Shown here one piece after another: positions 14,801 through 16,789 of a stretch of 16,789 bases of DNA; the stretch's first letter is position 1, and every line of letters starts with the position of its first letter. Position numbers and translations under genes: made by a program. The stretch is from an uncultured Selenomonadaceae bacterium (GTDB lineage: Bacteria > Bacillota > Negativicutes > Selenomonadales > Selenomonadaceae): assembly GCA_937902665.1 (NCBI GenBank), contig CALELM010000025.1:1-16789 (forward strand), in the 5' to 3' direction. Below the pieces are notes generated by a model. It worked only from the letters and a program-made list of their open reading frames with translations. It searched no databases and was not told the DNA's origin.

Positions 14801-14885
14801 GTAAACTACAATGAACGAAAAATAAACTTGACTTGATATAGTAATGGGAGTATATTGGGTTTAAAATAATTGCAAAATAGTTTAC
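14801..14885. promoter_or_regulatory. Inverted repeat around the abiE promoter, candidate antitoxin operator
   Basis: GTAAACTA and its exact reverse complement TAGTTTAC lie on either side of the promoter, with starts 77 bp apart. A further TAGTT (14791-14795) pairs with AACTA of the left arm. AbiEi antitoxins with a winged-helix N-terminus are known to repress their own operon by binding inverted repeats at the promoter, so these arms are the natural candidates. Confidence 0.5.
14828..14856 (+). promoter_or_regulatory. Promoter of the abiE operon
   Basis: The -35 box TTGACT (14828-14833), a 17-base spacer and the -10 box TATATT (14851-14856), 70 bp before the abiEi ATG. It is flanked by the inverted arms GTAAACTA (14801-14808) and TAGTTTAC (14878-14885), a probable operator. 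Confidence 0.75.
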
Positions 14886-14926
14886 ACACAACCTAAATTG
14901 ATTTATAAAATGCGAAGGTATTGATT

Positions 14927-15694
14927 ATGAATTTATATTTTGAACTATTGAAAACTCCAGTATTTACTGTAGAGGATGTAAATAAATATTACGATAATGT
15001 GGACAGCGCTCGATCTGCAATCAAACGACTGATGAAAGAAGGAATGGTAGCAAAAATCCGCAATAACATGTACACCTGCATCAGTGGCGAGACTGGAGCT
15101 CCGGTTGCCAATAGATTTCAGATAGCGAGCAAGATTACACCAACATCCTATGTGTCTCACCATACTGCAATGGAATATTATGGGATAACAGATCAGGTGT
15201 ATTATGATGTCTATGTTGCTTCAGAAACCAGCTTTCGAGAATTTGAATTTGACGGATATACATATCGATATGTGGCTTCTAAGGATATGGAAGGAGTAGA
15301 AACACCTGCATTAAGTGGTGGAATCCGTATAACCAATCTTGAACGAACACTTGTAGACAGTATAAAGGATATGGACAAAATTGCAGGCATTGAAGAAGTA
15401 CTTCAGGATATTGGAAGCATGAAACGAATGCAGGAGAAAAGAGTGCTGAAGTATTTGGAACTCTTATCAAATCAGTTTCTGTATCAGAAGATGGGATTCT
15501 TGCTTTCAGAACATAAAGAGCAACTGGGTTTGTCTGATGAATTCTTTGATGCTTGTAAAAGCCAGATTGGAAAGAGTAAGCGTTATCTGTCAAAAGATAT
15601 GTCCAGTGGACGATATGTTGATGAGTGGAAACTGGTAATTCCGGAGAATATTTATAATTTGAAAAATGGGGTGATGGAAGATGCCGCAATATAA
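14927..15694 (+). CDS. abiEi: AbiEi antitoxin of a type IV toxin-antitoxin system
   Basis: This 255-residue protein neutralises the AbiEii toxin without needing to bind it and typically represses the operon. The ATG at 14927 is preceded by GAAGG (14914-14918) at 8 nt; the in-frame TTG at 14921 is too close to that site. Residues 1-55 form a winged helix-turn-helix (FTVEDVNKYY, SARSAIKRLMKEGMV, KIRNNMY as the wing). The family's central domain shows YVSHHTAMEYYG (75-86) and ITNLERTLVD (135-144), both hallmark segments. The C-terminal part (about 160-255) is helical and less conserved. The stop overlaps the toxin start by 14 bp, so translation is coupled. The gene is AT-rich compared with the left half of the window, in keeping with mobile defence DNA. 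The family call is strong. Confidence 0.9.
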   Translation: MNLYFELLKTPVFTVEDVNKYYDNVDSARSAIKRLMKEGMVAKIRNNMYTCISGETGAPVANRFQIASKITPTSYVSHHTAMEYYGITDQVYYDVYVASETSFREFEFDGYTYRYVASKDMEGVETPALSGGIRITNLERTLVDSIKDMDKIAGIEEVLQDIGSMKRMQEKRVLKYLELLSNQFLYQKMGFLLSEHKEQLGLSDEFFDACKSQIGKSKRYLSKDMSSGRYVDEWKLVIPENIYNLKNGVMEDAAI

Positions 15695-16622
15695 TAGAGC
15701 CGAACTTGGAAGATTAGCCACAGAAAGTGGTTTTGTGAGAGACACCTTTGAAAAAGTACTTCGATTAAAAGAAATACTCAGATTCTTAAATGAGGATGAG
15801 TTTCTAAGAGAACATTTGCTACTAAAGGGTGGAACAGCGATTAATCTCACGGTATTTAATCTTCCTCGATTATCCGTAGATATCGATATGGATTACACGC
15901 CTAATGACAGCAGAGAGGATATGCTTGAATGCCGCGCAAAAATAACTGACTTGATTAGAGTATACATGGAATCAGAAGGGTATCTGCTATCAGATGCTTC
16001 GAGATTTAGCCATAGCTTGGATGCATTTCACTATAATTATCAGAATGCCGGTCGCAATCGAGATATGATAAAAATTGAGCTAAATTATTCTCTAAGAGCA
16101 CATATCTTCGAACCAGTGTATAGAAATATATTGCCTGAGACTTTTGATGATGGAATGAAGATACGCATGGTGGATCCAATGGAAATATTCGCAGCTAAAG
16201 GAAATGCACTAATTACAAGAGCGGCAGCCAGGGACTTGTGCGATTGGTGCAATATGATGTCAGAAGGTTTATTCGAAGGCCAGAGAGACTTGTTTAGAAA
16301 ATGCTTTGTATTCTATATGTCAATTTCAGTAGATTCACTTAATAAATCATTTGAAACATCAGCAATTGATACGCTTGACTTCAATAAAATTAGACGAGAT
16401 TTATTTCCAGTGCTTAATAAGAAAGATAATTTTCAATTGGATGAGAGAAAACGGCTGGCAAAAGATTATATAGAAAGACTTATGGTTTTAACTGCTAATG
16501 AGCAGGAATATCTTGATAAATTCGAACAGAAAAAATATATGCCAGAGTTACTTTTTGATGATGTAGAGATAGTTGAAAGAGTGAAGAACCATCCAATGGC
16601 ATTGTGGAAATGTAAGGAATAG
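15681..16622 (+). CDS. abiEii: AbiEii toxin, nucleotidyltransferase
   Basis: This 313-residue toxin belongs to the DUF1814/AbiEii nucleotidyltransferase family; the S. agalactiae member binds GTP and arrests growth, and mycobacterial relatives (MenT) add nucleotides to tRNA 3' ends. The ATG at 15681 lies within the end of abiEi, with GGAAG-like pairing just upstream. Motif I is KGGTAINL (49-56). The metal-binding motif is RLSVDIDMDY (63-72), with Asp67 and Asp69. Motif III is KIELNY (131-136), and motif IV lies in MEIFAAKGNALITRAAARD (167-185), with Lys173 and Asp185. All four are complete, so the toxin looks active. AbiE acts in phage abortive infection and in stabilising mobile DNA. No terminator is visible before the window ends. 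Confidence 0.92.
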   Translation: MPQYNRAELGRLATESGFVRDTFEKVLRLKEILRFLNEDEFLREHLLLKGGTAINLTVFNLPRLSVDIDMDYTPNDSREDMLECRAKITDLIRVYMESEGYLLSDASRFSHSLDAFHYNYQNAGRNRDMIKIELNYSLRAHIFEPVYRNILPETFDDGMKIRMVDPMEIFAAKGNALITRAAARDLCDWCNMMSEGLFEGQRDLFRKCFVFYMSISVDSLNKSFETSAIDTLDFNKIRRDLFPVLNKKDNFQLDERKRLAKDYIERLMVLTANEQEYLDKFEQKKYMPELLFDDVEIVERVKNHPMALWKCKE

Positions 16623-16626
16623 AGGT

Positions 16627-16640
16627 AATATGTACATATT
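16627..16640. repeat. 14-bp perfect palindrome after abiEii
   Basis: AATATGTACATATT is its own reverse complement and lies five bases after the toxin stop codon. It could be a protein-binding site; without a loop it is a poor RNA hairpin. Confidence 0.45.
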
Positions 16641-16728
16641 TTATTTGGTGGATAGGAAATGATTATATTAAGTCGTTTGAGTGAATGTTGGGTGAAATAG
16701 GGCTTTAGAGAAAAAGATTTGTGAGGTT

Positions 16729-16780
16729 TAGAGTGTATGAAAAAATCTCTGTAAATTGATATCATATCGAATAAATAGGT
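16729..16780 (+). repeat. Right copy of the imperfect direct repeat of about 50 bp
   Basis: Same orientation as 13977-14027 and 2.75 kb away. The centre TGATATCA is palindromic, as is GGATATCC in the left copy, although both flanking bases differ. Similarity may run on to the window edge. Read on the minus strand it encodes FIRYDINLQRFFHTL followed by a stop. Confidence 0.65.
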
Positions 16781-16789
16781 CTTCTATGG

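Larger units (their letters stand above)
14444..14926. other. Scar-like AT-rich region before the AbiE locus
   Basis: 483 bases without a complete gene. It contains two related direct repeats (14483-14512 and 14640-14669), a 14-codon stub of a low-molecular-weight protein tyrosine phosphatase gene (14548-14592), a terminator (14716-14746), and the AbiE promoter with flanking inverted repeat (14801-14885). Nothing was recognised in the short pieces between. Confidence 0.65.

Noticed and set aside
1..16789. CRISPR array, tRNA or rRNA genes
   Set aside because: No regularly spaced repeats and no tRNA cloverleaf or rRNA sequence was recognised anywhere in the window.

Overview
The window looks like chromosomal DNA of an anaerobic member of the Bacillota, possibly Selenomonas-like Negativicutes. 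This is inferred from the style of the Rpn/PD-(D/E)XK protein tail, the very large PAS-type hybrid kinase and the MetY sequence; no marker gene is present to prove it. The right end (about 14.1-16.8 kb) is visibly more AT-rich and carries broken genes, as expected of transferred DNA.

Left part (1-5125): the 3' end of an Rpn-family nuclease/transposase gene with a terminator; a 349-base gap; then a 1396-residue soluble hybrid histidine kinase with five related sensor repeats and two PAS domains. A perfect 19-bp hairpin (5017-5058) terminates it and also the convergent minus-strand pair: a secreted 5'-nucleotidase/metallophosphatase (6436-8037, real start a TTG) followed 44 bp later by metY (5126-6391), the sulfhydrylase that makes homocysteine.

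Middle (8038-14100): a divergent intergenic region holding the second copy of a dispersed repeat (first copy at 427-468) and a good promoter (8285-8313). It probably drives three exported, unrecognised proteins (two clear lipoproteins, one with a damaged lipobox) and a LeuT-type sodium symporter (12565-13956, TTG start), ending at a 17-bp stem terminator. An orphan coding remnant lies between the first two lipoprotein genes.

Right part (14101-16789): a scar zone followed by a toxin-antitoxin locus. The scar holds an intact promoter in front of a truncated AlbA_2 (Schlafen-type) gene, a 14-codon stub of a low-molecular-weight protein tyrosine phosphatase bracketed by two related direct repeats, and a terminator. 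Then comes a complete AbiE type IV system (abiEi antitoxin, abiEii nucleotidyltransferase toxin, overlapping by 14 bp) with its own promoter flanked by an 8-bp inverted repeat. A roughly 50-bp imperfect direct repeat lies just outside the whole block (13977-14027 and 16729-16780), so the AbiE block may be an inserted cassette. The most interesting points are these flanking repeats, the scar structure and the repeat-rich kinase.
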